A DNA stretch of 64,000 bases from Streptomyces gobiensis (lineage in GTDB: Bacteria; Actinomycetota; Actinomycetes; Streptomycetales; Streptomycetaceae). Of this stretch, positions 43,640 through 52,985 are shown piece by piece. Every line of letters starts with the position of its first letter. The first letter of the stretch is position 1. The notes under the pieces were generated by a model. That model did not search any database, was not told where the DNA came from, and saw only the letters and a program-made list of their open reading frames with translations. Location: positions 434,001 to 498,000 of the forward strand of contig NZ_CP086120.1 in NCBI RefSeq assembly GCF_021216675.1, written 5' to 3'. The position numbers were made by a program, and so were the translations under genes.

Positions 43640-43830
43640 GTCCGGGCATGGTGGACTGCCCGTTGCCAAACGGCGGCAGGAGAGGAAGCCGGTGCGAATC
43701 CGGCGCGGTCCCGCCACTGTCACCGGGGAGCACACCCCCACCCGAAGAAGTCACGGTCCCGCACGGAGGCTGGAAGACCGGGGGATGTGCCGATCCGGGA
43801 GCCAGGAGACTCTCACCGCCGGTCACGTCG
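43640..43830 (+). promoter_or_regulatory. Cobalamin riboswitch
   Basis: Carries the adenosylcobalamin aptamer landmarks: GGAAGCCGGTGCGAATCCGG at 43684-43703, then CGCGGTCCCGCCACTGT, GGAGGCTGGAAGACC, and the B12 box AGCCAGGAGAC at 43800-43810. It lies ahead of cobD, the first gene of the cobalamin operon. Cobalamin binding should block expression of the downstream operon. The aptamer ends are approximate. I do not resolve a clear terminator in the expression platform, so control of translation initiation is likely. Confidence 0.93.
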
Positions 43831-43866
43831 AGCCAGGGCGAGGACCCTGAGTGAGGACATACCGCC

Positions 43867-43926
43867 ATGCCTGGCATTTCTCCGCCCCCTGACCTGTTGA
43901 CCGTACGAGGTACGACGGCCGGCTGA
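43867..43926 (+). CDS. Possible 19-aa leader ORF between riboswitch and cobD
   Basis: ATG-initiated ORF MPGISPPPDLLTVRGTTAG with TGA, preceded by GAGGACATACCGCC and ending 7 bp before the cobD ATG. cobD itself has a poor ribosome site, so coupling from this leader is plausible. The riboswitch could then act on the leader's start. It is short enough to be chance. Confidence 0.3.
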   Translation: MPGISPPPDLLTVRGTTAG

Positions 43927-43933
43927 CGACGCG

Positions 43934-44851
43934 ATGCGTTTCTCAGCGACCGGCGCCGCGCTGGGTTATCTCTGCGATGTGCTCGCGGGGGACCCGCGCC
44001 GTGCCCACCCTGTCGCCGCTTTCGGGCACATTGCCACCACGGTGGAGCGCCGGCTGTGGCGCGATCACCGCGCCGCGGGCGCGCTGCACGCTGTGCTGTG
44101 CGTTGGGGGCGCAGCCGCCGGCGCGGCGGCGCTGACGCGGCTATTCCCCCGCCGCTCCAAGGTCCTTACCGCTGGGGTGACGTGGGCCGTGCTGGGGGGT
44201 ACGTCACTCGCTCGCGAGGCGTGGGCCGTTCGGGACGCGCTGGCCGACGGGGACATCGAGCGGGCCCGGAAGCTGCTCCCGGGACTGTGCGGGCGGGACC
44301 CACAGGCGCTGGACGCGGACGGAATCGCCCGGGCCGTAGTGGAGTCGGTCGCCGAGAACACCTCGGACGCGGTCGTCGGCGCACTCGTCTGGGGCGCCCT
44401 CGGGGGCGTGCCGGGAATGGCCGCGTTCCGGGCAGTCAACACCCTCGATGCCATGGTCGGCCATAAGTCCGCCCGCTACCGCCGGTTCGGCTGGGCCGCC
44501 GCCCGGCTGGACGATGTCGCCGGGTGGCCGGGCTCCCGGCTCACCGCCACGCTGGCGGCGCTCCTCGGCCCGGACCGGCGCGGCGCGCTGCGTGCCTGGC
44601 GGCAGGACGCGGGCCTGCACCCCAGCCCCAACGCCGGGCCGGTGGAGGCCGCGTTCGCGGGCGCGCTGGGGGTACGGCTGGGCGGCACCCTCTCCTATGG
44701 CGGACGCGTCGAACACCGCCCGGTGCTCAACGCTCCCGGCAGAGCGGTCGAAGCAGCCGATATCGAGCGGGCTGTCCGGCTCTCCCGCCATGTCAGCGCA
44801 CTGGCTCTGGCCGTGTGCTGCGCGGCCGGTTATGTGAAGGAGCGGACATGA
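43934..44851 (+). CDS. cobD: Adenosylcobinamide-phosphate synthase (CobD/CbiB)
   Basis: Membrane enzyme joining (R)-1-amino-2-propanol phosphate to adenosylcobyric acid. 305 aa with several hydrophobic segments. Family landmarks: DVLAGDPRRAHPVAAFG, VVESVAENTSDAVVGAL, VNTLDAMVGHKSARYRRFGWAAARLDD and AFAGALGVRLGG. First gene of the cobalamin operon behind the riboswitch. Its stop overlaps the cobQ start (ATGA). No strong ribosome site is seen, so it may rely on the upstream leader. Confidence 0.95.
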   Translation: MRFSATGAALGYLCDVLAGDPRRAHPVAAFGHIATTVERRLWRDHRAAGALHAVLCVGGAAAGAAALTRLFPRRSKVLTAGVTWAVLGGTSLAREAWAVRDALADGDIERARKLLPGLCGRDPQALDADGIARAVVESVAENTSDAVVGALVWGALGGVPGMAAFRAVNTLDAMVGHKSARYRRFGWAAARLDDVAGWPGSRLTATLAALLGPDRRGALRAWRQDAGLHPSPNAGPVEAAFAGALGVRLGGTLSYGGRVEHRPVLNAPGRAVEAADIERAVRLSRHVSALALAVCCAAGYVKERT

Positions 44852-46362
44852 CGGGCGGCGGGCTCCTCGTGGCGGGAACGACCTCCGACGCGGGCAAAAG
44901 TGTGGTCACAGCGGGCATCTGCCGGTGGCTGGCGCGTAAGGGCATCAACGTCGCGCCCTTCAAGGCGCAGAACATGTCACTCAACTCCTTTGTCACCCGT
45001 GAGGGTGCTGAGATCGGGCGGGCGCAGGCCATGCAGGCGGCCGCCGCCCGGACCGAGCCGAGCGCGCTGATGAATCCCGTACTGCTCAAGCCCGGCGGGG
45101 ACCGCACCAGCCAGGTCGTACTGCTGGGGAAGCCGGTCGGCGAGCTGAGCGCGCGTGGCTACCACGCGGCGGGGCGGCAGGAGCGGCTGCTCGGCACGGT
45201 GACGGACTGTCTGGCCGAGCTGCGGCGCACCCACGACGCGGTGATCTGCGAGGGAGCCGGGAGTCCGGCCGAGATCAATCTGCGGCGCGGCGACATCGTC
45301 AATATGGGTATCGCGCGGGCGGCCCGTATCCCCGTGGTGGTCGTCGGGGACATCGACCGGGGCGGCGTCTTCGCCTCCTTCTTCGGTACGACCGCACTGC
45401 TGTCCGCCAAGGACCAGGAGCTGGTCGCGGGCTATGTCGTCAATAAGTTCCGTGGCGATGTGACGCTGCTGGAGCCTGGCCTGGAGATGCTGCGCCAGCT
45501 CACCGGGCGGCCCACGGTGGGGGTGCTGCCGTTCCAGCATGGCCTCGGCATCGACGAGGAGGACGGGCTGCGCGTCTCGCTGCGCGGGACCGTGCGGGAG
45601 AGCAGCACCGCGCCGCCGCATGGCGCGGATGTGCTGCGGGTATCGGTGCTGCCGGTGCCGCTGATGTCGAACTTCACGGATGTCGACGCCCTGGCCGCGG
45701 AGCCGGGTGTGATCGTCCGCTTCAGCGACCGGCCGGAAGAGCTGGCCGACGCCGACCTGGTGGTCATACCGGGCACCCGGGGCACCGTCAAGGCGCTGCG
45801 GTGGCTGCGTGAACGCGGGCTGGCGCGCGCCCTCCTGCGCCGCGCGGCGGAAGGCCGGCCCGTGCTGGGCATCTGCGGCGGTTTCCAACTGCTGGGGGAA
45901 CGGATCGAGGACGAGATCGAGTCCCGGGCCGGGACCGTGGACGGGCTCGGTCTGCTGCCGGTGCGGGTGCGCTTCCACCCGGAGAAGACGCTGGCCAGGC
46001 CGGTCGGTGCGGCGCTGGGCGCCCGGGTCGAGGGATACGAGATCCACCATGGTGTCGCCGACGTCACCGGTGGAGAACCCTTCTTGGACGGCTGCCGGGT
46101 CGGGGCCGTATGGGGCACGCACTGGCATGGCTCGCTGGAGAGCGACGTGTTCCGCCGTGCCTTTCTGCGCCGGGTAGCCGCAGACACCGGCCGCGCCTTC
46201 GTGCCCGCGCCGGACACATCTTTCGCCGCGCTGCGCGAGGAGCAGCTCGATCGCCTGGGCGATCTGATCGAGGAACACGCCGACACCGCAGCCCTGCTGC
46301 GGCTCATCGAAGACGGTGTGCCCGCCGGGCTGCCGTTCGTACCGCCGGGAGCACCCTCATGA
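44848..46362 (+). CDS. cobQ: Cobyric acid synthase (CobQ/CbiP)
   Basis: Amidates the b, d, e and g side chains of adenosylcobyrinic acid a,c-diamide using glutamine. 504 aa. N-terminal P-loop: GTTSDAGKSVVTAGICRWL. Mid-region GAGSPAEINLRRGDIVNMGIA is typical of the family. C-terminal glutaminase-like domain with the nucleophile Cys in GICGGFQLLGERI and His in YEIHHGV. ATG at 44848 overlaps the cobD stop by 4 bp, and its own stop overlaps cobN by 4 bp. Confidence 0.96.
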   Translation: MTGGGLLVAGTTSDAGKSVVTAGICRWLARKGINVAPFKAQNMSLNSFVTREGAEIGRAQAMQAAAARTEPSALMNPVLLKPGGDRTSQVVLLGKPVGELSARGYHAAGRQERLLGTVTDCLAELRRTHDAVICEGAGSPAEINLRRGDIVNMGIARAARIPVVVVGDIDRGGVFASFFGTTALLSAKDQELVAGYVVNKFRGDVTLLEPGLEMLRQLTGRPTVGVLPFQHGLGIDEEDGLRVSLRGTVRESSTAPPHGADVLRVSVLPVPLMSNFTDVDALAAEPGVIVRFSDRPEELADADLVVIPGTRGTVKALRWLRERGLARALLRRAAEGRPVLGICGGFQLLGERIEDEIESRAGTVDGLGLLPVRVRFHPEKTLARPVGAALGARVEGYEIHHGVADVTGGEPFLDGCRVGAVWGTHWHGSLESDVFRRAFLRRVAADTGRAFVPAPDTSFAALREEQLDRLGDLIEEHADTAALLRLIEDGVPAGLPFVPPGAPS

Positions 46363-49300
46363 GCACCGTTCTGTTGCTGTCCACCGCCGATACGGACCTC
46401 CTCGCCGCGCGGGCGTCCGGGGCGCCGTACCGGATCGCCAACCCCACCCGGGTCGATATCGCGGAGGAACTGCCGGGGTTGCTCGACGGCGCGGATATCG
46501 CCGTCGTACGGCTGCTCGGCGGCAAGCGGGCCTGGGAGGACGGGCTGGCCGCGCTCAAAGCCGCGGGGATCCCCACCGTGCTGCTGGGGGGCGAGTCCGT
46601 ACCGGATGCCGAGCTGATGGCCAAGTCGACCGCCCCGGCCGGAGTGGTCGCCGAAGCACTCAAATACCTCGTCGAGGGCGGCCCCGGAAACCTGGTCGAG
46701 CTGGCCCGCTTTCTGTCGGACACGGTCCTGCTCACCGGCCAGGGCTTCGCGGAGCCGCAGAAGATGCCGGAGTACGGCGTCCATGGCGCCCGTCAGCGGA
46801 ATGAGTCCCGGCCGACGGTCGGTGTGCTCTTCTACCGGGCTCATGAGCTGTCCGGGAACACCGCGTTCATCGACGTGCTCTGCGACGCCATCGAGGAGCG
46901 GGGCGCCAATGCCCTGCCGGTGTACTGCGGTTCGCTGCGCGGCGTAGCCGAGATGCAGCGGAGGGTGGGGGCCGGGAGCGAGGAACGAGCGGACGGCACC
47001 CGCCCGCAGCGGAATCAAGGCGAAGCGCGCACAACAGACGAGCGCGGCGTAGCCGAGATGCAGCGGAGGGTGGGGGTCGGGAGCGAGGAACGAGCGGACG
47101 GCACCCGCCCGCAGCGAAATCAAGGCGAAGCGCGCACAACAGACGAGCGCGGCGTAGCCGAAGAGCGCGGTGCCGACCCGGGGCTGTATGAGCTGCTGGG
47201 GCAGGCCGACACGCTGATCGCCACGGTGCTGGCGGCGGGCGGCACCCGGGCGAGCGATGCCAGCGCGGGCGGCGATGACGAAGCATGGGACATCGGCGCG
47301 CTGGCCGAGCTGGACGTACCGCTGCTGCAAGGGCTGTGTCTGACCTCGTCCCGCAAGGTGTGGGAGGAGTCGGATGCCGCGCTGTCGCCGATGGACGCGG
47401 CGATGCAGGTGGCGATCCCGGAGTTCGACGGGCGGCTGATCACGGTGCCGTTCTCCTTCAAGGAGGAGGGACCGGACGAGGTCCCGGTCTATGTCGCCGA
47501 CCCGGAGCGGGCCCGCCGCGTCGCCGGAATCGCCGCACGGCACGCTGCGTTGCGGCATAAGCCGAACGCCGAGAAGAAGCTTGGACTTGTCTTCACCGCC
47601 TACCCGACCAAGCACTCCCGGGTCGGCAACGCGGTCGGCCTGGACACCCCGGCATCGGCGGTGGAACTGCTCGACGCGCTGCGCGAGGCCGGATACGGGG
47701 TCGACGGCTACCCCGACAACGGCGATGAGCTGATCCACCGCCTGATCGCCGCCGGTGGCCACGATGTGGAGTGGCTGACCGAGGACCAGCTGGCCACAGC
47801 GCCCGCCCGGGTGCCGCTGAAGGACTACCGGGAGTGGTTCGCGACGCTCAACCCCGAGCTGCGCGACGGAATGCTGGAGCACTGGGGCGAGCCCCCGGGC
47901 TCGCTCTATGTCGACGGCGACGACATCGTGCTGGCGTCGCTGCAGTTCGGGAATGTCGTCATCATGATCCAGCCGCCACGCGGCTTCGGCGAGAACCCGA
48001 TCGCGATCTACCACGACCCGGACATGCCGCCCTCGCACCACTATCTGGCGGCCTACCGCTGGCTGGAAAACACCTTCGGCGCCGACGCCGTCGTCCACCT
48101 GGGCAAGCACGGCACGATGGAGTGGCTGCCGGGCAAGGGCCTGGGCCTGTCGGCCGGTTGCGCGCCGGACGCGGTGCTGGGCGATCTGCCACTGGTGTAT
48201 CCCTTCATCGTCAACGATCCGGGCGAGGGCACCCAGGCCAAGCGGCGCGGGCACGCCACGGTCGTCGACCACCTGGTGCCGCCGATGGCCCGTGCGGACT
48301 CCTACGGCGATCTGGCCAAGCTGGAGCAGCTGCTGGATGAGTACGCGCTCGTCTGCGATCTCGATCCGGCCAAGGCCCCGGCCGTACGCAGCCAGATCTG
48401 GACGCTGGTACGGGCCGCCGAGCTGCACCACGATCTGCATGTCGACGAGCAGCCCGACGAGGACGAGTTCGACGACTTCGTGATGCATGTCGACGGCTGG
48501 CTGTGTGAGATCAAGGATGTGCAGATTCGCGACGGCCTGCACATCCTGGGCGGCGGCCCGGTCGGTGAGCCCCGGGTCAATCTGGCGCTGGCCGTCCTGC
48601 GTTCGGCCCAGGTGTGGGGCGGTGTCGGCGGCGCCCTGCCGGGGCTGCGGGCGGCGCTGGCCGAGCACTTCGGGCTCAGGGAAGCCGGTCTGCTCGCCGA
48701 GCCGGGGGCGCGGGTCATTGCGCCGGAAGCGCTCACGAAGCTGGCCGACGGGCCCGCCCGTACCGCCTCGGACGCCATCGACCTGCTGGAGCAGCTGGCG
48801 CGGCGGCTCGTGGAGGCGATGGAGGCACGGGACTGGGCCCCGGAGGCGGTGGCTCCGGTGGTTGACGAGGTGCTGGGCGTGGCGCTGCCGGACGCCGTAC
48901 GTGTGCTGGAGTTCGCGGCGAATGAGGTCGTGCCACGGCTGGCCCGTACGACCGATGAGATCGGCAATGTGCTGCACGCGCTGAACGGCGGCTATGTCCC
49001 CGCCGGCCCGTCCGGATCACCCACCCGTGGCCTGGTGAACGTCCTGCCGACCGGCCGCAACTTCTACTCCGTCGACCCCAAGGCGATCCCGTCCCGGCTG
49101 TCCTGGGACGTCGGCACCGCGCTGGCGGACTCGTTGCTGGCCCGGCACCTGGCGGACAACGGGGCATACCCCAAGTCCGTCGGCCTGACGGTCTGGGGCA
49201 CCTCCTGCATGCGTACCCAGGGCGATGACATCGCGGAGATCCTGGCGCTGCTGGGCTGCCGCCCGGTGTGGGACGAGGCCTCGCGCCGGGTGACCGGCTT

Positions 49301-50237
49301 CGAGGTCGTACCGCTGGAGGAGCTGGGCCGCCCGCGCATCGACGTCACGGTCCGCATCTCCGGCTTCTTCCGGGACGCGTTCCCCCATGTGGTGGGGCTC
49401 ATGGACGACGCCGTACGGGCGGTGGCGGAGCTGGACGAGCCCGCCGAGCAGAACTTTGTACGGGCCCACGCGGACGAGGACACCGCCGGGCACGGCGACC
49501 GGCGCCGGGCCACGGCCCGTATCTTCGGCTCCAAGCCGGGGGCGTACGGGGCCGGGCTGCTGCCGCTGATCGACGCCCGCAACTGGCGCTCCGACGCCGA
49601 CCTGGCCGAGGTGTACGCGGTGTGGGGCGGCTACGCATACGGACGCGGCCTGGACGGGCGTCCGGCGCGCGGTGATATGGAGTCGGCGTTCCGGCGCATC
49701 CAGGTGGCGGCGAAGAATGTGGACACCAGGGAACACGATCTTATCGACGCCGACGATTATTTCCAGTACCACGGCGGCATGGTCGCCATGGTGCGGCATC
49801 TGACCGGGGATTCCCCGGAGGCGTACGTCGGCGACAGCGCCGTGCCGGAACACGTCAAGACGCGGTCCCTGCAGGAAGAGACCCACCGAGTTTTCCGGGC
49901 GCGCGTGGTCAACCCGCGCTGGATGAGCGCGATGAGAAGGCATGGCTACAAGGGCGCCTTCGAAATGGCCGCGACCGTCGACTACCTCTTCGGATACGAC
50001 GCGACGGCGGGTGTGGTCGACGACTGGATGTACGAAAAGCTCAGCGCCGAGTACGTCTTTGATCCGGAAAACAACCAGTTCATGCGGAAGTCCAATCCGT
50101 GGGCTCTCAGGGGCATCACGGAGAGGCTGCTTGAGGCGGCGGACCGCGACCTGTGGGCGGAGCCGGACCAGGAGACCCTGGACCGGCTCCGGCAGACCTA
50201 CCTCGAGCTTGAGGGCGACCTGGAGGGTGACGCATGA
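46359..50237 (+). CDS. cobN: Cobaltochelatase subunit CobN with 76-aa inserted repeat
   Basis: Large subunit of the ATP-dependent cobalt chelatase, 1292 aa, catalysing Co insertion into hydrogenobyrinic acid a,c-diamide in the late-cobalt route. Conserved stretches include [65 protein letters not shown] and [14 protein letters not shown]. Between CGSLRG and ADPGLYELL there is an in-frame insertion (residues about 196-271) made of two 35-residue repeats plus 6 residues. ATG at 46359 overlaps the cobQ stop. The insert probably forms a loop in the N-terminal region; activity after insertion is not known. Confidence 0.95.
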   Translation: MSTVLLLSTADTDLLAARASGAPYRIANPTRVDIAEELPGLLDGADIAVVRLLGGKRAWEDGLAALKAAGIPTVLLGGESVPDAELMAKSTAPAGVVAEALKYLVEGGPGNLVELARFLSDTVLLTGQGFAEPQKMPEYGVHGARQRNESRPTVGVLFYRAHELSGNTAFIDVLCDAIEERGANALPVYCGSLRGVAEMQRRVGAGSEERADGTRPQRNQGEARTTDERGVAEMQRRVGVGSEERADGTRPQRNQGEARTTDERGVAEERGADPGLYELLGQADTLIATVLAAGGTRASDASAGGDDEAWDIGALAELDVPLLQGLCLTSSRKVWEESDAALSPMDAAMQVAIPEFDGRLITVPFSFKEEGPDEVPVYVADPERARRVAGIAARHAALRHKPNAEKKLGLVFTAYPTKHSRVGNAVGLDTPASAVELLDALREAGYGVDGYPDNGDELIHRLIAAGGHDVEWLTEDQLATAPARVPLKDYREWFATLNPELRDGMLEHWGEPPGSLYVDGDDIVLASLQFGNVVIMIQPPRGFGENPIAIYHDPDMPPSHHYLAAYRWLENTFGADAVVHLGKHGTMEWLPGKGLGLSAGCAPDAVLGDLPLVYPFIVNDPGEGTQAKRRGHATVVDHLVPPMARADSYGDLAKLEQLLDEYALVCDLDPAKAPAVRSQIWTLVRAAELHHDLHVDEQPDEDEFDDFVMHVDGWLCEIKDVQIRDGLHILGGGPVGEPRVNLALAVLRSAQVWGGVGGALPGLRAALAEHFGLREAGLLAEPGARVIAPEALTKLADGPARTASDAIDLLEQLARRLVEAMEARDWAPEAVAPVVDEVLGVALPDAVRVLEFAANEVVPRLARTTDEIGNVLHALNGGYVPAGPSGSPTRGLVNVLPTGRNFYSVDPKAIPSRLSWDVGTALADSLLARHLADNGAYPKSVGLTVWGTSCMRTQGDDIAEILALLGCRPVWDEASRRVTGFEVVPLEELGRPRIDVTVRISGFFRDAFPHVVGLMDDAVRAVAELDEPAEQNFVRAHADEDTAGHGDRRRATARIFGSKPGAYGAGLLPLIDARNWRSDADLAEVYAVWGGYAYGRGLDGRPARGDMESAFRRIQVAAKNVDTREHDLIDADDYFQYHGGMVAMVRHLTGDSPEAYVGDSAVPEHVKTRSLQEETHRVFRARVVNPRWMSAMRRHGYKGAFEMAATVDYLFGYDATAGVVDDWMYEKLSAEYVFDPENNQFMRKSNPWALRGITERLLEAADRDLWAEPDQETLDRLRQTYLELEGDLEGDA
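46938..47160 (+). repeat. Two 105-bp tandem repeats inside cobN
   Basis: Unit starts CGCGGCGTAGCCGAGATGCA. Copy 1: 46938-47042; copy 2: 47043-47147; a 13-bp third start at 47148-47160. Only two single-base differences were seen between full copies (GCC/GTC and CGG/CGA codons). Because 105 is divisible by 3 the frame stays open. The encoded 35-residue unit begins [20 protein letters not shown]. Confidence 0.97.
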
Positions 50238-50388
50238 GCGCCTCCGCACGGCGGTGTGGCCCTTCCCCAACCCCTCCCCCAGCTACCGCTGGGAGGCCCC
50301 GGGGCGAAGCCCTGGTTTCCGGGAAGGGGAGGGATCGGGGAAAGCACCCCGCCCGGCGCGGAACCGCAAATCAAGGAGGGACAACAGC
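50238..50388 (+). repeat. Repeat-bearing 151-bp gap inside the cobalamin operon
   Basis: The only sizeable gap in an otherwise overlapping operon. It contains CTCCCCCAGCTACCGCTGGGAG and CCCCGGGGCGAAGCCCTGG followed by TTTCCGGGAAGGGG, related to the dispersed cassettes. An ATGA at the cobN stop suggests an old overlap with the next gene was lost when this DNA was inserted. A good AAGGAGG for the chelatase gene lies at its end. Confidence 0.75.
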
Positions 50389-52389
50389 GTGAGCACCCCG
50401 TACCCGTTCACCGCGATCGTCGGGATGGACCATCTACGGCTGGGTCTGCTGCTGAACGCGGTGTCCCCGGCGATCGGGGGCGTCCTGGTCCGCGGTGAGA
50501 AGGGCACCGCGAAGAGCACCGCTGTGCGGGCCCTGTCGGCACTCATGCCCGAGGTTCCGGTCGTCGCAGGATGCCGCTTCTCCTGCGATCCGGGCGCACC
50601 GGACCCGGGCTGCCCGGATGGGCCACATGAGACCGGGACCGGCACCGCACGTGCGGCCCGGATGGTGGAGCTGCCGGTCGGGGCGTCCGAGGACCGGCTC
50701 GTTGGGGCGCTGGACATCGAGCGGGCGCTCTCCGAAGGCGTCAAAGCATTCGAACCGGGTCTGCTGGCCGACGCGCACCGAGGCGTGCTGTATGTCGATG
50801 AGGTCAACCTCCTGCACGACCACCTGGTCGACCTTCTGCTGGACGCCGCCGCCATGGGCGCCTCCTACGTGGAGCGCGAAGGCGTCTCCGTACGGCACAG
50901 CTCCCGCTTCCTGCTCGTCGGGACCATGAACCCCGAAGAGGGCGAGCTGCGCCCGCAGTTGCTGGACCGGTTCGGGCTGACCGTCGAGGTCGCCGCATCG
51001 CGGGAGACCGATGAGCGGGTGGAGGTCGTACGACGGAGGCTCGCCTATGACGCCGATCCGGACGGGTTCGCCGCCCAGTGGGAGGCCGAGGAGACGGCCC
51101 TGCGGGAGCGGATCACCGCCGCGCGGGCGCTGCTGCCGGGCGTACGGCTGGGCGATGCCGCGCTGCGGCAGATCGCTGCCACGTGCGCGGCTTTCGAGGT
51201 GGACGGCATGCGGGCCGACATCGTCATGGCCCGCGCCGCGACCGCGCTGGCCGCGTGGGCGGGACGTACGGATGTACTGGCCGAGGATGTGCGACAGGCG
51301 GCGCTGCTGGCCCTCCCCCATCGCAGGCGCAGGAACCCGTTCGACGCACCAGGACTGGACGAGAACAAGCTCGACGAGACCCTGGAGCAGAACAGCGGCG
51401 AGGACGACGATCCGGACCCCGATGGTCCCGACGGCCCGGACGGCGGTCCCGGTGGTCAGCCGCCGCAGGATGACGGCGGTCAGCCGGAAGACGCGGCGCC
51501 CGAGCCGTCCGTGCCCGAGCAGCAGTCCCCCGGTGCGGAGGGCGGCGGCGACAAGACCCCGGCCCCGGCCGCCGAGCCGTTCAAGGCGCGTGCCCTCTCC
51601 GTGCCCGGCCTCGGCGAAGGCGCTGCCGGGCGGCGTTCCCGGGCGCGTACCGCGCAGGGGCGGACCACCGGGGCGCGGCGGCCCCAGGGCACCCTGTCCA
51701 AGCTGCACTTGGCGGCGACCGTGCAGGCCGCCGCCCCGCATCAGCGAGCGCGCGGCCGGTCCGGGCCGGGGCTGGTGGTCCGCCGGGATGACCTCCGGGA
51801 AGCGGTACGGGAGGGGCGGGAGTCCAACCTCGTCCTCTTTGTCGTCGACGCCTCCGGCTCGATGGCGGCCCGGCAGCGGATGAGCGCGGTCAAGGGTGCC
51901 GTACTGTCCCTGCTGCTGGACGCGTACCAGCGCCGGGACAAGGTCGGCCTGGTGACCTTCCGTAAGGCGGACGCCGAGGTCGTGCTGCCGCCCACGTCGT
52001 CCGTTGACGCGGCCGCCGCCCGGCTGGAGTCGCTGCCCACCGGTGGCCGGACCCCCCTTGCGGCCGGGCTGCTCAAGGCGCACGAGGTGCTGCGGGTGGA
52101 GCGGATGCGCGACCCGTCCCGCCGCCCGCTCCTGGTCGCGGTCACCGATGGCCGGGCGACCGGCGGGCCTGAGCCGGTCGTACGGTCGCAGCGGGCGGCG
52201 CGGCTGCTGGCCGCCGAGGGGACGGCGTCGGTGGTCGTCGACTGTGAGTCGGGGCCGGTACGGCTCGGTCTTGCGGGCGCGCTCGCCCAGGAGCTGGGCG
52301 GTCCGGCGGTGACGCTGGAGGAGTTGCGCGCGGACGCGGTGTCCGCGCTGGTGAAGGATGTACGCAACGGACGGAAGAGGGCCGCGTAA
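50389..52389 (+). CDS. Magnesium-chelatase-type I/D fusion, likely CobN partner
   Basis: Fused AAA+ and von Willebrand A protein, 666 aa. The I-like domain has Walker [11 protein letters not shown], Walker [12 protein letters not shown] and the arginine-finger region [23 protein letters not shown] sequence ([15 protein letters not shown]). An acidic/Pro-rich linker (about 345-425, [14 protein letters not shown]) follows. The D-like VWA domain (about 480-660) has the MIDAS motif [12 protein letters not shown]. It is probably the ATPase motor working with CobN in place of CobS/CobT. GTG at 50389 with AAGGAGG 8 bp upstream. Overlaps cobO by 1 bp. Confidence 0.92.
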   Translation: MSTPYPFTAIVGMDHLRLGLLLNAVSPAIGGVLVRGEKGTAKSTAVRALSALMPEVPVVAGCRFSCDPGAPDPGCPDGPHETGTGTARAARMVELPVGASEDRLVGALDIERALSEGVKAFEPGLLADAHRGVLYVDEVNLLHDHLVDLLLDAAAMGASYVEREGVSVRHSSRFLLVGTMNPEEGELRPQLLDRFGLTVEVAASRETDERVEVVRRRLAYDADPDGFAAQWEAEETALRERITAARALLPGVRLGDAALRQIAATCAAFEVDGMRADIVMARAATALAAWAGRTDVLAEDVRQAALLALPHRRRRNPFDAPGLDENKLDETLEQNSGEDDDPDPDGPDGPDGGPGGQPPQDDGGQPEDAAPEPSVPEQQSPGAEGGGDKTPAPAAEPFKARALSVPGLGEGAAGRRSRARTAQGRTTGARRPQGTLSKLHLAATVQAAAPHQRARGRSGPGLVVRRDDLREAVREGRESNLVLFVVDASGSMAARQRMSAVKGAVLSLLLDAYQRRDKVGLVTFRKADAEVVLPPTSSVDAAAARLESLPTGGRTPLAAGLLKAHEVLRVERMRDPSRRPLLVAVTDGRATGGPEPVVRSQRAARLLAAEGTASVVVDCESGPVRLGLAGALAQELGGPAVTLEELRADAVSALVKDVRNGRKRAA

Positions 52390-52985
52390 TGCCTAAGGGA
52401 CAGCCGACTGTCGTACCGGACGACGGGCTCACCACGCGCCAGCGGCGCAACCGTCCGCTGATCGCCGTGCATACCGGTATAGGTAAGGGCAAGTCGACGG
52501 CCGCCTTCGGGCTGGCGCTGCGGGCCTGGAATCAGGGCTGGCCGATCGGGGTGTTCCAGTTCGTCAAGTCGGCGAAGTGGAAGGTCGGTGAGGAGCGCGC
52601 GCTGCGGGTGCTGGGCGACTCGGGCGAGGGCGGGACCGTCGCCTGGCACAAGATGGGCGAGGGCTGGTCCTGGGTGCAGCGCGACATCGAGTCCAGCGAG
52701 GAGGCGGCCCGCGAGGGCTGGGCGCAGGTCAAGCGGGATCTGGCGGCCGAGACGTACAGGCTCTATGTGCTGGACGAGTTCGCGTATCCGATGCACTGGG
52801 GCTGGGTGGACACCGATGAGGTGATTGACACCCTGCGCACCCGCCCGGGCAATCAGCATGTCGTCATCACCGGACGCAACGCTCCGCAGGGGCTGGTGGA
52901 CGCCGCCGATCTGGTGACGGAGATGGGCAAGGTGAAGCACCCGATGGACGCCGGGCAGAAGGGCCAGCGGGGCATCGAATGGTAG
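52389..52985 (+). CDS. cobO: Cob(I)yrinic acid a,c-diamide adenosyltransferase
   Basis: Transfers the adenosyl group of ATP to the cob(I)alt corrinoid. 198 aa of the CobO/BtuR type. The ATP site is the reversed-binding P-loop AVHTGIGKGKSTAAFGLALRAW. Further landmarks: QFVKSAKWKVGEERAL, VLDEFAYPMHWGWVD and VVITGRNAPQGLVDAADLVTEM. Starts at ATG 52389 overlapping the chelatase stop, and overlaps the start of cobB by 7 bp. Length matches the family. Confidence 0.97.
   Translation: MPKGQPTVVPDDGLTTRQRRNRPLIAVHTGIGKGKSTAAFGLALRAWNQGWPIGVFQFVKSAKWKVGEERALRVLGDSGEGGTVAWHKMGEGWSWVQRDIESSEEAAREGWAQVKRDLAAETYRLYVLDEFAYPMHWGWVDTDEVIDTLRTRPGNQHVVITGRNAPQGLVDAADLVTEMGKVKHPMDAGQKGQRGIEW

Noticed and set aside
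44977..46278. 433-codon minus-strand frame inside cobQ
   Set aside because: Shadow of cobQ; no start signal and no recognisable protein features.
46938..47160. 105-bp repeats considered as a CRISPR-like or minisatellite array
   Set aside because: There are no spacers; units are contiguous, translated in frame within cobN, and no cas genes are present.
45432..48977. 1181-codon open frame on the minus strand
   Set aside because: Antisense of cobQ and cobN, kept open by high-GC codon bias. The plus-strand proteins have all family motifs.
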